Source: Lodderomyces elongisporus
Taxonomy: Eukaryota > Ascomycota > Pichiomycetes > Serinales > Debaryomycetaceae
Length of the DNA stretch: 64,000 nt
Direction: 5' to 3'
Assembly: GCF_030384665.1 (NCBI RefSeq)
Contig: NC_083679.1
Coordinates: 682,001-746,000 of the forward strand
Below, one piece after another: positions 9,496-18,616 of this stretch. Under the pieces are notes generated by a model. It ran no database searches and had not been told where the DNA came from. It worked only from the letters and a program-made list of their open reading frames with translations. A program made the translations under genes and the position numbers. Within the stretch, counting starts at the first letter, position 1. Each line of letters starts with the position of its first letter.

Positions 9496-12312
9496 ATGGA
9501 AGGAAACTTTGTAACCAGTGGAGACGATTATAATGATAATCATGATCATGCACAGAATAATTCGAAAGAACCCATATCTCGAACGTCCCAAAGTTTATCG
9601 CCAACACTTTCTAAACAAAAAGACGACTCTAAACGGAGGAAGCGAAAGAACAAATCGAAAAGCAACAAAAATCAACAATTGAACAAAAAACTACCTCAAA
9701 ACGAACACCAAAACGAACACCAAAACGAACATGAGCACCAAGACCTTACTGACAACAACAACAGCAGCAACAGCAACAGCAACAGCAACAACAACAACAA
9801 GGACACTTCCACCCAAACTTATAATGCCATTAGTGAACCCAAGCAGAAACCTTCAATTGATAAATCATATCCTATGCAGAACTCGAAAAACTCTGATTCC
9901 AAAAAGTCTGCTAAACTAAATTCGGCAGCCTTGGAAGATTCGCATAAAACAACACCAGCACAGATAACTGAAGCAGTCTTGCCGCATGCACAGGAGCCGC
10001 CTCCAGTAATGACGTTACAACACGCTTACAGGTCGCCGAGAAGAGAAGCTCTAATGCGTCATAAACAAAATGACCATGACTCGGTTGGAACTACAGATTT
10101 TCGAGATCACTTAAAACCGAAGACATCAAAATCTACAAAGTCGAATTTGAGTATAAACTCAGATGGACCAAAATCCCCATTTAGATCCCCTCAATCTCTC
10201 CAAAACACAGAGCAGCCGCAATTTTCAAGCGACATCGATGCCAAAGTGACATTGTTTAAATACAAGTCACTGAGAATTGTGGAACTTATAAACCAGCATA
10301 CACAAAGCGGCTCATTATTAGCACACGGAGAAATCGAGATTTTTCAATTGCACAATGGCGATGTCACATACCTCTCGTGCGGCGGGAAACTGTTTATATA
10401 TCCGCTTCTTCCCAAAATCAAAGTCTTGAGAATTAGTTTTAACCAGTTTCTTTTGCCGTTGCTTAACCCTGAAAGGTACTGGAAGATCTATGTCGATTGT
10501 GAAGATGTATCCACTTTAGACTGTTTAGAAGGGGTCTTGAAATGGAACGTGCAATATATCAATATCAGCAACGATAAAAGTGACAAAAGTGATAAACTTG
10601 ACATAGACGATCCAAAACACCAAAAACACATAAAGCACCAAAATGACCAGAATGACAAGAATGACCAGGTATTTCAATCTAATTCCTCCAAATTGGTCAG
10701 TAGAAACACTTTCTCAACACCAAAACATCTAGACTTACAACCAGCCGAGTTGTCAGAAAACTTGAGTGGAATAGGGGTAACGGTTATACCACATTTTATA
10801 GGCAATGATATTCCAGACTCGCCACCTTCGGCACCAATATCTCCCAATCAGACGCACTCTGTGCCAAATACTGTGCCAAATTACGCGCTATCGCCAGCTG
10901 AACAGCGAAAATACGCCAAGGCACAAAATCTCTTACTAAAGCAACCATCAATGCAATCATTATCTACAAATGTGGCATGTTTAGACGTGAATTCAGGAGC
11001 CGAGCCCTCGCCATTTTATCTACCCAAACAATCACAATCATTGTCTGCAACTCGGAACTTAGAAAGCCCATATCATTCTGTGACTACTTCTTATCAGAAA
11101 ACTGAGCAGGTAAAAAATGATCAGAGCCGCAATGTAAATGGTAATATCGATAATTCCAACTCACGCCACCATCATATTGACAGAATAGATGAGAAGTCGG
11201 AAAGTTCAATGGACTCACTATTAGATGAATTTGATGATACAGTCGCCAGGACAACGAAATATCCTCAAACCTTGTCGCGACAATCTAGGCCTGTGTCACG
11301 TCAGCAATCGATTGTTTCAATACATAACCCTGTTCCTGTGTATTCGCGTGGCAGTTACTTTTATGGTCAAATAGGAAAAGACGAGGAGCAGGACGAAACT
11401 GATGTTGAGGTTGAAGACGAAGAAATGCATTTTGCTAGCTTGAATGAACGTAATCGAAATATTTATCAAGCACCATACCTTACAGCCAATGGTGTAATTG
11501 TTAATAATAATAACAACAACAACAACAACAACACTCGCAACCTTAATAGGAACAAAAATAACAACTCTACCATGAGTAGACGATCATCACGAAGTGATTT
11601 GTACTGCAATGAGAGTGGATGGATGGAGCCTAATCTTAATTCGAGACCATCAAACCAAGGGCAACTGCACCACTACCCGCATCATCATCTTCATCACCTT
11701 CATCAACAACAACAACAACATTCATTGTCAACCCATGCAAAAATACCCAGATCGATTTCGAACCAAAGTATTAATAGTGCCATATCTGGGAGTAATCTAG
11801 GAAGTATTTATCGCTCAGTGATTGGACAACGAAACACTCGTAATAAGGCTTATTTGCAACAAAACCAACAACAACAACAACAATCAGTTAATAGTGGACG
11901 TCACGATGTCTGGGACTCTCTGCGTTCTGTTAAGCTGATGTCACAGGCGAATTACCACAGACCTGTTCAACCACCGTTGAGCAGTAGAAGAAGCGCTTAT
12001 TTGCGGGGTGATACAGAGAAGCATCAAAGAAGTTCTGTATCAGTTAATGGTTCGATAGGAAGAGGTAGGGATACCGGAGAAGGAGTGGGTCGTGGTGGTG
12101 GAGTTAATGCATCTGCTAAAGATGTCAAACTAGATTCGAGGGAAATATATCGATTGCTTAGTAGCAAACAAGTGAATACAAACACTACTTCCGCAACAAC
12201 AAACACACCACCAGCAAAACCATCATCATCATCATCACTGGATGATATGAAACAGAAACAACGACAGGTGCCGAAGAGTTCAAGTTTCACTTCTAGACTT
12301 TTCGGGTGGTAA
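9496..12312 (+). CDS. INP1: Inp1, peroxisome retention (inheritance) protein
   Basis: The 938-residue protein is mostly disordered. One conserved block at about residues 252-355 contains LFKYKSLRIVELI, AHGEIEIFQLHNGDVTYLS and LLPKIKVLRISFNQF, which is the Inp1 signature. Inp1 tethers peroxisomes to the mother-cell cortex through Pex3 and plasma membrane lipid, opposing transport to the bud by Inp2/Myo2. The rest has charged, Asn-, His- and Gln-rich runs, including NNNNNNNNNN near residue 675 and HHYPHHHLHH near 728. It is about twice the length of the S. cerevisiae protein (about 420). It sits next to TOM40 and PFK2, as INP1 does in S. cerevisiae (YMR203-205), which supports the call. The ATG at 9496 is the first in frame. 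Confidence 0.85.
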   Translation: MEGNFVTSGDDYNDNHDHAQNNSKEPISRTSQSLSPTLSKQKDDSKRRKRKNKSKSNKNQQLNKKLPQNEHQNEHQNEHEHQDLTDNNNSSNSNSNSNNNNKDTSTQTYNAISEPKQKPSIDKSYPMQNSKNSDSKKSAKLNSAALEDSHKTTPAQITEAVLPHAQEPPPVMTLQHAYRSPRREALMRHKQNDHDSVGTTDFRDHLKPKTSKSTKSNLSINSDGPKSPFRSPQSLQNTEQPQFSSDIDAKVTLFKYKSLRIVELINQHTQSGSLLAHGEIEIFQLHNGDVTYLSCGGKLFIYPLLPKIKVLRISFNQFLLPLLNPERYWKIYVDCEDVSTLDCLEGVLKWNVQYINISNDKSDKSDKLDIDDPKHQKHIKHQNDQNDKNDQVFQSNSSKLVSRNTFSTPKHLDLQPAELSENLSGIGVTVIPHFIGNDIPDSPPSAPISPNQTHSVPNTVPNYALSPAEQRKYAKAQNLLLKQPSMQSLSTNVACLDVNSGAEPSPFYLPKQSQSLSATRNLESPYHSVTTSYQKTEQVKNDQSRNVNGNIDNSNSRHHHIDRIDEKSESSMDSLLDEFDDTVARTTKYPQTLSRQSRPVSRQQSIVSIHNPVPVYSRGSYFYGQIGKDEEQDETDVEVEDEEMHFASLNERNRNIYQAPYLTANGVIVNNNNNNNNNNTRNLNRNKNNNSTMSRRSSRSDLYCNESGWMEPNLNSRPSNQGQLHHYPHHHLHHLHQQQQQHSLSTHAKIPRSISNQSINSAISGSNLGSIYRSVIGQRNTRNKAYLQQNQQQQQQSVNSGRHDVWDSLRSVKLMSQANYHRPVQPPLSSRRSAYLRGDTEKHQRSSVSVNGSIGRGRDTGEGVGRGGGVNASAKDVKLDSREIYRLLSSKQVNTNTTSATTNTPPAKPSSSSSLDDMKQKQRQVPKSSSFTSRLFGW

Positions 12313-12594
12313 TATTTGGAAATGAAAAGTCGAATGGGGGAAAAAAAAAGAGTAAAGAGGAGTCAGAATAAATTAAAAAAAAAAAAGAAAAATCACTGCT
12401 TCTAGTAATGAAAAATAGACTACTAGAACAAAGTTCAATTAACGCTTTATTTATTATGTACAAAACAGGCTCATGTTATACAATCTGGTGTAGATTGTGT
12501 CTCTTCAAAAAGTTTTGTCTTCTCAAAAGTTTTCCATCTCTTGGTTTCTTCGTTCTCTTTTATATATATAAAGATTTAGATATATCTATTCTAC

Positions 12595-13767
12595 TTACAT
12601 GGCTGGAGGTGCACCTGGGATTGGGTTACCGTTGGCATCAACCAAACCTTGTTGCATCAACATCAATTGCTCGTTACCGGCAGCTTCAAATTGTAAACCC
12701 AAACCTAATCTGCTTGTGTTTTTGAATTGGTCAATTTCACCGCTGAACAAGACGCTTACAGTAGGCAAGATTCTCTTTTCCAAGAATGCGCTAACTTTTC
12801 CTTTTGAGTCCAATTGGCCTCTGAAAACAGCAGTTCTGTATTCGTACTTGGCACCAATTGTGGTTGTACCTTCAATGACTGGTTCGAAACCAACACCCAT
12901 CAATGGGTCGGCAACTTGTTTCATTGTGGCTGCAACCTGGGTTTCCAAACCAGCCTCAACTTTATCACTAACTTTTCTCCAGAATGAAGCAATCAAAGCA
13001 CCTTGAGCCTGAACTTGTGCAGAAGCAATCCATTTGCCGTTATTGTTGTAACGTGCAACGTATGAGACGGCGGTATCTGGCGGACTCATTGGTTGTTTGG
13101 AGTACATTGCTTCCAAACCAAGAGCAAATTTAGGAGTGATTGATTGCAAAAGTGAAGCAACGGCAACACCAGAAAATCCACCGTAGAGGAAACTTGGGTT
13201 AAGGGTCTTCAAGTTGATGGAAAAGTCGTTGGCTTGGTAGTCTTGCTCCAACTGAACCATTGATGGTTGTGATTGTGCCAATTGCAAAGTAACCTTTGAA
13301 ATGTTGGATTTGTCCCATCCATAGTTGATTCTACCACTGAAACTGAGGTCATTGTCGACATTACCCTGGAGGAAGTAATCTTCTGCAGCGTAAAGAGCAC
13401 TAAACGCATAAGGTGGAAGAACTTGCGAGCCCAAGGAAAGGGTGTGGGAAGTTTGGAATGCAGGTGAGATGGAGAATGCCTTGTTTAAGTCTGCTCTCAA
13501 ACCGGTGAAAAAGTATTGGTTGAGGAAAACGTCTCTGCTGACTTCCTTGTTGAGGTTCTCGATGGTACCTGGGTTGGTCAAACCCAAGTTCTTGCGGTGT
13601 TCACTAATGGTGATATATACATCGTTCAAGTAAGAAAAGACTGGGTTTGACGACCACAAGCTGTTTGATTTTGGTGGAGTTGGGGTAACGTTAGGTAAAG
13701 TTGGGACAGACAATTTCGACAAGTCTGCCACTGTGTATGGTGCATCGCTCTTGGTTTCAACTGACAT
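12595..13767 (-). CDS. TOM40: Tom40, channel of the mitochondrial outer-membrane TOM complex
   Basis: The 390-residue protein matches the length of fungal Tom40 (387 in S. cerevisiae). After an N-terminal Pro-rich segment (TLPNVTPTPPKSN) comes NPGTIENLNKEVSRDVFLNQ, the inner helix that enters the pore. Alternating beta strands of a 19-strand barrel follow, with YFFTGLRADLNKAFS and LSFSGRINYGWDKSN as typical strands. The strand near residue 335 (VSVLFSGEID) precedes the C-terminal DANGNPIPGAPPAM. Tom40 is the general pore for nearly all nuclear-encoded mitochondrial proteins. It converges on INP1 (282-bp gap). Its 5' side faces the retroelement, about 700 bp away. Confidence 0.96.
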   Translation of the reverse strand: MSVETKSDAPYTVADLSKLSVPTLPNVTPTPPKSNSLWSSNPVFSYLNDVYITISEHRKNLGLTNPGTIENLNKEVSRDVFLNQYFFTGLRADLNKAFSISPAFQTSHTLSLGSQVLPPYAFSALYAAEDYFLQGNVDNDLSFSGRINYGWDKSNISKVTLQLAQSQPSMVQLEQDYQANDFSINLKTLNPSFLYGGFSGVAVASLLQSITPKFALGLEAMYSKQPMSPPDTAVSYVARYNNNGKWIASAQVQAQGALIASFWRKVSDKVEAGLETQVAATMKQVADPLMGVGFEPVIEGTTTIGAKYEYRTAVFRGQLDSKGKVSAFLEKRILPTVSVLFSGEIDQFKNTSRLGLGLQFEAAGNEQLMLMQQGLVDANGNPIPGAPPAM

Positions 13768-14164
13768 TGTCTCTTCTTCGATCTATGACTGTGACTGTTA
13801 CTGTGACTGTGTCTATGGAGAAGAATGTGAAGGTGTGCTTGTGTCTGTTATTTGATGCTAAGCCGATAGAAGTCAAAAACAGAAAATACAAATTGATAAA
13901 AAGAATGAAGAAAAGAAAGCTCTGGTTGGTGATTCTCACTTTCTGTTTCTTTGTTCTCCAGTGTGTTTGCTTCACTCTGATTCAGTTTCCTTTTTCTCTC
14001 TTTTCTCTTTTCTCTCTTTTCTCTGTCTCTTTCACTTTTTTTTTTCTTTTTAATTTTCGCTTGGTTCAAACTGCTGCTCTTGTTCTCCAAAAGCGTTGAA
14101 AATTTTTAATTCAACTTTTGGGTGCAATTACACTACACTTTGGAACACTTGCAAAGAACGAGAG

Positions 14165-14170
<6 letters not shown>

Positions 14171-14209
<39 letters not shown>
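14171..14209. repeat. (AG)19 microsatellite
   Basis: Pure AG dinucleotide array followed by CA-rich DNA, in the TOM40 upstream region. Confidence 0.9.
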
Positions 14210-14461
14210 AAGACACATACACACACACACAAACATATATATATTCAGAGAGAACAACAATTGCAGACGAACCGTGGGCAATATTGTGCATAGAGTAGAA
14301 GTCCACTAGACTGTTGTGAGTTATTTCACGAAACGATTGAGACTTAAATGGCTGATCTAAGTCCTAGAAAAGTTATTCTGAGTAGAAGGAAGTATAATAT
14401 ATAGACAATGTGTCGCGACGGATATTGAAGGGCAAAATAAACCTATGAGGAAAATGATGTC

Positions 14462-14466
14462 ATCCC
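14462..14466. repeat. Target-site duplication, left copy (ATCCC)
   Basis: The five bases ATCCC directly before the left LTR are repeated directly after the right LTR at 17696-17700. This is the 5-bp duplication left by retroviral-type integration. Confidence 0.9.
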
Positions 14467-14920
14467 TGTCGCATAGCACTGTCACAAGTGACAAGTGTAC
14501 GACTGCTGAGCATCGGTTTTAGCTGGTAGCTCACCGATACCAGCGGTTTGAGTTCGTGACTTGATAGGCTATATTCCAACTAAGTGTAATTGTCAATGAT
14601 CGCACCTATAAAGGTCTCAATGCTCATAAGTTAAGAGAGTAAATTGTCTCATACAAAGTCACTAGTAAGGAGAATCGTGAGAGTATACACTCTGCACGTT
14701 CACCTAGTGATTCGTGTTCAATGTAGTTGACCGTATAAATTATGTATTTAACCGATATTTCTATATAATAGTGATAAGTTAATTTTACCACTTCTCGTTC
14801 CTATTTATATTAACTCATCTCGTTTGAAGTTTCAAGTTTCCCATGTCGTGCAATATTCTCCAAATATTCACTTAGCGGAAACAAGGGCACAGAGCGTCCA
14901 GTGTGTGTCACACTGTGACA
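14467..14920 (-). repeat. 3' LTR (left copy), 454 bp
   Basis: On the + strand it begins TGTCGCATAG and ends CACTGTGACA, giving the TG...CA ends of LTRs. On the minus strand a TATAAATA (complement of 14802-14810) lies about 110 bp inside the U3 edge. It is the same length as, and by eye identical to, the copy at 17242-17695. Confidence 0.93.
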
Positions 14921-14933
14921 TCTTCCCCCCTTC
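14921..14933 (-). other. Polypurine tract of the retroelement
   Basis: On the minus strand the bases read GAAGGGGGGAAGA and abut the 3' LTR. This is the expected place and composition for the plus-strand primer, and it fixes the element's direction. Confidence 0.8.
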
Positions 14934-15056
14934 AAAGTCAGATGAAAGATACGGCCTAATTTCAGTTGAACTTTGGAAAAATATTGATTTGAGGTAAAAT
15001 AACTGTACAATATGATGATAACCGTTGTGGCCTCCCCTCCCCTGCAAAGCAAAAAC

Positions 15057-15260
15057 TTACCTATTAAATGATGAGCGGAGCGGCAACAAAAGGTTTCGAC
15101 AATTTCCTGAAATTCTATCGAATAATAAGGGAAATGTTCTCATCAACGTTTGTGACAAATGAATACCTTCAAATCCAAAAACCAAATATTGCGGTGTGAG
15201 CCCAATACGTTCGCGTACTGTAGTATGGTCCACACACAATGCTAAATCTACGTCCTGCAT
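15057..15260 (-). pseudogene. Integrase-like fragment in the retroelement
   Basis: A short minus-strand frame has ALCVDHTTVRERIGLTPQYL, which resembles the segment of Ty3/gypsy integrases where a D-x-T-T-x-R run is followed by G-x-T-P-x-x-L. It is cut off from any catalytic core upstream by stops and frame changes. The reading is from family pattern and is weak for so short a match. Confidence 0.45.
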
Positions 15261-15273
15261 TGATTCGTTCGTG

Positions 15274-15883
15274 TCAGGATCGTTCGCATAAATATGCTTT
15301 TCTAATTTCTAATATTTGACTCTGCATATTGCCACTCTCATGTGATGTAGGAACAGGTTCATTTCTATTCCCTTCGCCTCCGGAATAGAATGACTTAAGT
15401 TCTTCATCTGGATTTACGACCTCCTCCATGGCTAGGTCTTCTAATTCCTTATTCATTGCCCGTGCAGAGGGATCGAACCTAGCATCAGATGCGTCAGGCT
15501 CTTCGTATTCGTAACCCAGATCTACTTCCATGCTTTCCTTGGGAAACTGGAGTTCCAGGAGTGGTAAATGCGAGTCAAGGGTTTGGAGAATGATCTCCGG
15601 TTGACAGAGACTTAGACTCTAAGTCTCGTCGAGAATCCTGCATAGTTTGATCTATGTCAGGACGAGGTGCGCTTTCGCGACGCATTACTTCAGCCTCCTG
15701 TCGCTGTCTGACTACTTCATTGAGTAGCTGCTTCACCTTGTCAGCTCTCAATTTATTTCGAGTAGATTTTAACACACTGGGGACAGGGGTATTTTTTGAA
15801 GCCCAATCCTTTACTACCTTTTTCGCAGATCGGGTATTGGCTGCGTACACCAAATATACATGAACGTCATCAACTGTGATCAA
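15274..15883 (-). pseudogene. Two short retroelement frames of unknown origin
   Basis: Two consecutive minus-strand frames (15575-15883, 102 codons; 15274-15531, 85 codons) lie upstream of the integrase-like fragment. The first is basic and coiled-coil-like (KSTRNKLRADKVKQLLNEVV). The second is acidic and opens MEVDLGYEYEEPDASD. They could be remnants of gag or a linker, or an accessory sequence of this element family. I recognise no domain. Confidence 0.4.
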
Positions 15884-16165
15884 TTCAATCCTTCGTTGTT
15901 TGTCACTCGTCCCTTGTCACTTTCTTCAAGCGTGATTCTGGACTTTGATGCAATAATGATGTTATATTTGGGATTTTAATTGGTGAAAGGATAAATGCTA
16001 GGAAAACCCTTCGTTCCATATTATTAAGGATTTTTGCTCAATTAATTTTTGGGATTCAAATTTTTTCTTTCGCATCGTGAGAGTTAGGTTTATTTGTCGG
16101 TGACCTCATCGAACGAAGTGAAAATTTTTTCATCATCGACTGGTCGTGCGTCTGAACCTCATTTT

Positions 16166-16193
16166 CTTAAATATTGTCGACAAAATATTTAAG
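16166..16193. repeat. 28-bp near-perfect palindrome inside the retroelement
   Basis: CTTAAATATT and AATATTTAAG flank a central TGTCGACA core, which is itself a palindrome. It could form a hairpin in the element RNA. Confidence 0.85.
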
Positions 16194-16270
16194 ATCACAA
16201 ATGTAAGTCCCCTAAAATAGTAACACAATGATTCCGCGAATCCAGTAATCGACTAATAGAGCGTCCTGTA

Positions 16271-16478
16271 GAAACACTGAGGTTTCATGAAATTAGTTGG
16301 TTAAATCCTTTCGGGAACTTCATCCCACGGCAGCTACCTTTTCCGTCGTTTTTGAAAGGTGTATCGTCTCACCCGAAACACTGAGGTTTCAATAAGCTTA
16401 GTTGGTTAAATCCTTTCGGGAACTTCATCCCACGGCAGCTACCTTTTCCGTCGTTTTTGAAAGGTGTATCTTCTCACC
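16271..16478. repeat. 103-bp tandem duplication inside the retroelement
   Basis: The copies at 16271-16373 and 16375-16478 both start GAAACACTGAGGTTTCA and end TCTCACC. They differ by only a few bases. Confidence 0.92.
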
Positions 16479-17220
16479 ATAAATGCCGTTTAGTTTGTTT
16501 AGCCTGCGGTCACCATATCTAGGCGAGAAATGATAATAGTAACTCCTAAACTCTGCTTTAACGGCCTCACCATAGCTGCAGAGACTGGTGAGCCAATTTT
16601 GAGATATAAACCCTGATTTGGGATGTGGTCATTACCTCTAAATAACTATTTTCCACGAAATTTGCACCACTGTGAGGGTAGCCACATACCCATGCAATAT
16701 TCGGTACTTTTCGACGCCATGGCATTTCATGTACAGCATTCAATTATAGCCAAGTCGGCAGACACGACTCTAATCGGCCTATAGTTGCACTCTGTCTAAC
16801 GTCTACAACCTTCGCCCTTTGTCAACTGATCGATGAATATCCCATCATAAAGTGTTGACAGTATGCGCTATTTGATATTTTCTGGTGTAGTCCCGGATAC
16901 GTTCCGAAGACCACAATGCATATTGTTTCATTGGACTAAACTCGCGCAGTTCTCCAATGAGGAGTAGCTCCTCCTTCAAACTATAGTTCACAACAGTGAA
17001 GCTATTAATTCGTGGATAAGAGATTTTCTCTTCCACAGGTCCTTCTCATAAATGATATTGACCAAAATGTTGTAAAGCCAAAGTATTGAAATGTCATGAT
17101 CATTCAATATCCTGGTCGACAATACTGCTTAACAGTAGCCTCAATCAAAGTATCAATTACTTGAAATATTAGGTAACCATATCGAATCGTTCAAACAACA
17201 TGATTTGCAAGGATTTGAGT

Positions 17221-17238
17221 TCCTCACTCTGGTCGCCA
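17221..17238 (-). other. Candidate primer-binding site of the retroelement
   Basis: Three bases inside the 5' LTR the minus strand reads TGGCGACCAGAGTGAGGA. A TGG at this spot is the hallmark of pairing with the CCA end of a tRNA. I cannot name the tRNA from the sequence. Confidence 0.45.
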
Positions 17239-17241
17239 TTC

Positions 17242-17695
17242 TGTCGCATAGCACTGTCACAAGTGACAAGTGTACGACTGCTGAGCATCGGTTTTAGCTG
17301 GTAGCTCACCGATACCAGCGGTTTGAGTTCGTGACTTGATAGGCTATATTCCAACTAAGTGTAATTGTCAATGATCGCACCTATAAAGGTCTCAATGCTC
17401 ATAAGTTAAGAGAGTAAATTGTCTCATACAAAGTCACTAGTAAGGAGAATCGTGAGAGTATACACTCTGCACGTTCACCTAGTGATTCGTGTTCAATGTA
17501 GTTGACCGTATAAATTATGTATTTAACCGATATTTCTATATAATAGTGATAAGTTAATTTTACCACTTCTCGTTCCTATTTATATTAACTCATCTCGTTT
17601 GAAGTTTCAAGTTTCCCATGTCGTGCAATATTCTCCAAATATTCACTTAGCGGAAACAAGGGCACAGAGCGTCCAGTGTGTGTCACACTGTGACA
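17242..17695 (-). repeat. 5' LTR (right copy), 454 bp
   Basis: This matches the left LTR over its full length, with the same TG...CA ends. Transcription from this LTR would run leftward into the element and toward TOM40. The TATAAATA-like site is the complement of 17577-17584. Confidence 0.93.
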
Positions 17696-17700
17696 ATCCC
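17696..17700. repeat. Target-site duplication, right copy (ATCCC)
   Basis: Matches the five bases before the left LTR at 14462-14466. Confidence 0.9.
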
Positions 17701-18616
17701 CCGAAAAGAGCAAGAGATTGATATTTTCGCTACACTTTTACAGTCTTGTTTAAACCAAATGATTTCATTGTATACTTCTTCCACTCTTCCTTTCCTTTCT
17801 TTTGTATCTTTCATTCGTGTCTCCTTTTTATTAATAAGTAGAAGCTCCTAGTTTCCATTGTTTTCTTTTCAAGCTCAAACCAAAGCTTGTATGTAGTTTT
17901 TCTATTGTCGTAAGATAAATAATGGAGAGAGAGATTGGGCTCAGTTTAAAACGAGATATCTAAATTTATTTTCAATAGAAAACAATAAAAGTAACAAACT
18001 TTAAACATTAAAAGAAGCTCAATACGATTTCGAAATAGATTGTTACTGTTACTGCTGTTGTTGTGGTGGTGGTGTTGGTGGTGGTTGTCATCTGTTTAAT
18101 TTTTGCAATCGTGTAATTCCCAAAAAAAAAATGTCTATACATCTTTATGTCTCATACACAGACACACACACACACACTCTCTCTCTCTCTCTCTCTCTTT
18201 CTCTCTTTCACTTTCCCTCACTTTGATGATCGAGAGGGTGGGTGAAGGTTTCGCAATACATTCAACCGAAAGTGCGCAAAAACAATCATCCCACAGCACT
18301 GGATTTCATCATGCTCATAGAATCTCCAAAGGAGCTGCAAACTCCGTAACTCCAAACCATATCCTTCAATCCTTCTTTTTTTTTCTTTTTTGTTTAATTA
18401 TAAAATTAAAAAACATACAATAAAACACATACACAGACACATATAAAGACATAGAAGTATAAGAAAAGAAAAAAAACAAATATAAAGATTAATACCGTTT
18501 CTCATATTTTCCCCCCCTGAAAAGTGTTTACCAAGAAGTGAATTGACGTTCATAGCATTTCTCACAGAATATAACGAAGAGAATTAAATAAAAAAAGAGC
18601 TTAATATCTTTATACA
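17696..18616. promoter_or_regulatory. PFK2 5' flank
   Basis: The 921 bp between the element and PFK2 contain a GTTGTGGTGGTG repeat near 18056-18088 and a CA then CT microsatellite at 18162-18198. A TATAAAG at 18442-18448, about 170 bp before the ATG, is a candidate TATA box. Confidence 0.5.

Larger units (their letters stand above)
13768..14466. promoter_or_regulatory. TOM40 5' flank up to the retroelement
   Basis: This holds GTGACT repeats at about 13785-13812 just upstream of the TOM40 start, CTTTTCTCT repeats near 13995-14025, and a (GA)n tract at 14171-14209. The last 130 bp before the LTR are less repetitive and contain one 18-codon frame (14348-14404) that I cannot interpret. Confidence 0.45.
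14467..17695 (-). mobile_element. Non-autonomous LTR retrotransposon, Ty3/gypsy-like
   Basis: The 3229-bp element has two 454-bp LTRs, a 2321-bp interior and a 5-bp target duplication. A polypurine tract abuts the left LTR, so the element reads right to left, the same way as TOM40. The LTRs appear identical base for base, which implies recent insertion. The interior has no intact gag or pol; its longest frames are about 100 codons. One fragment at 15057-15260 (DHTTVRERIGLTPQYLVFG) resembles the C-terminal part of Ty3/gypsy integrases, and a frame near 16490-16590 (EFRSYYYHFSPRYGDRRL) resembles gag. It therefore looks like a defective copy moved by proteins of an intact relative. The Ty3/gypsy assignment is tentative. 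Confidence 0.85.

Noticed and set aside
14096..14309. Two overlapping 60-codon frames rich in Arg-Glu or Thr-His
   Set aside because: Both read straight through the (AG)n and (CA)n microsatellites.
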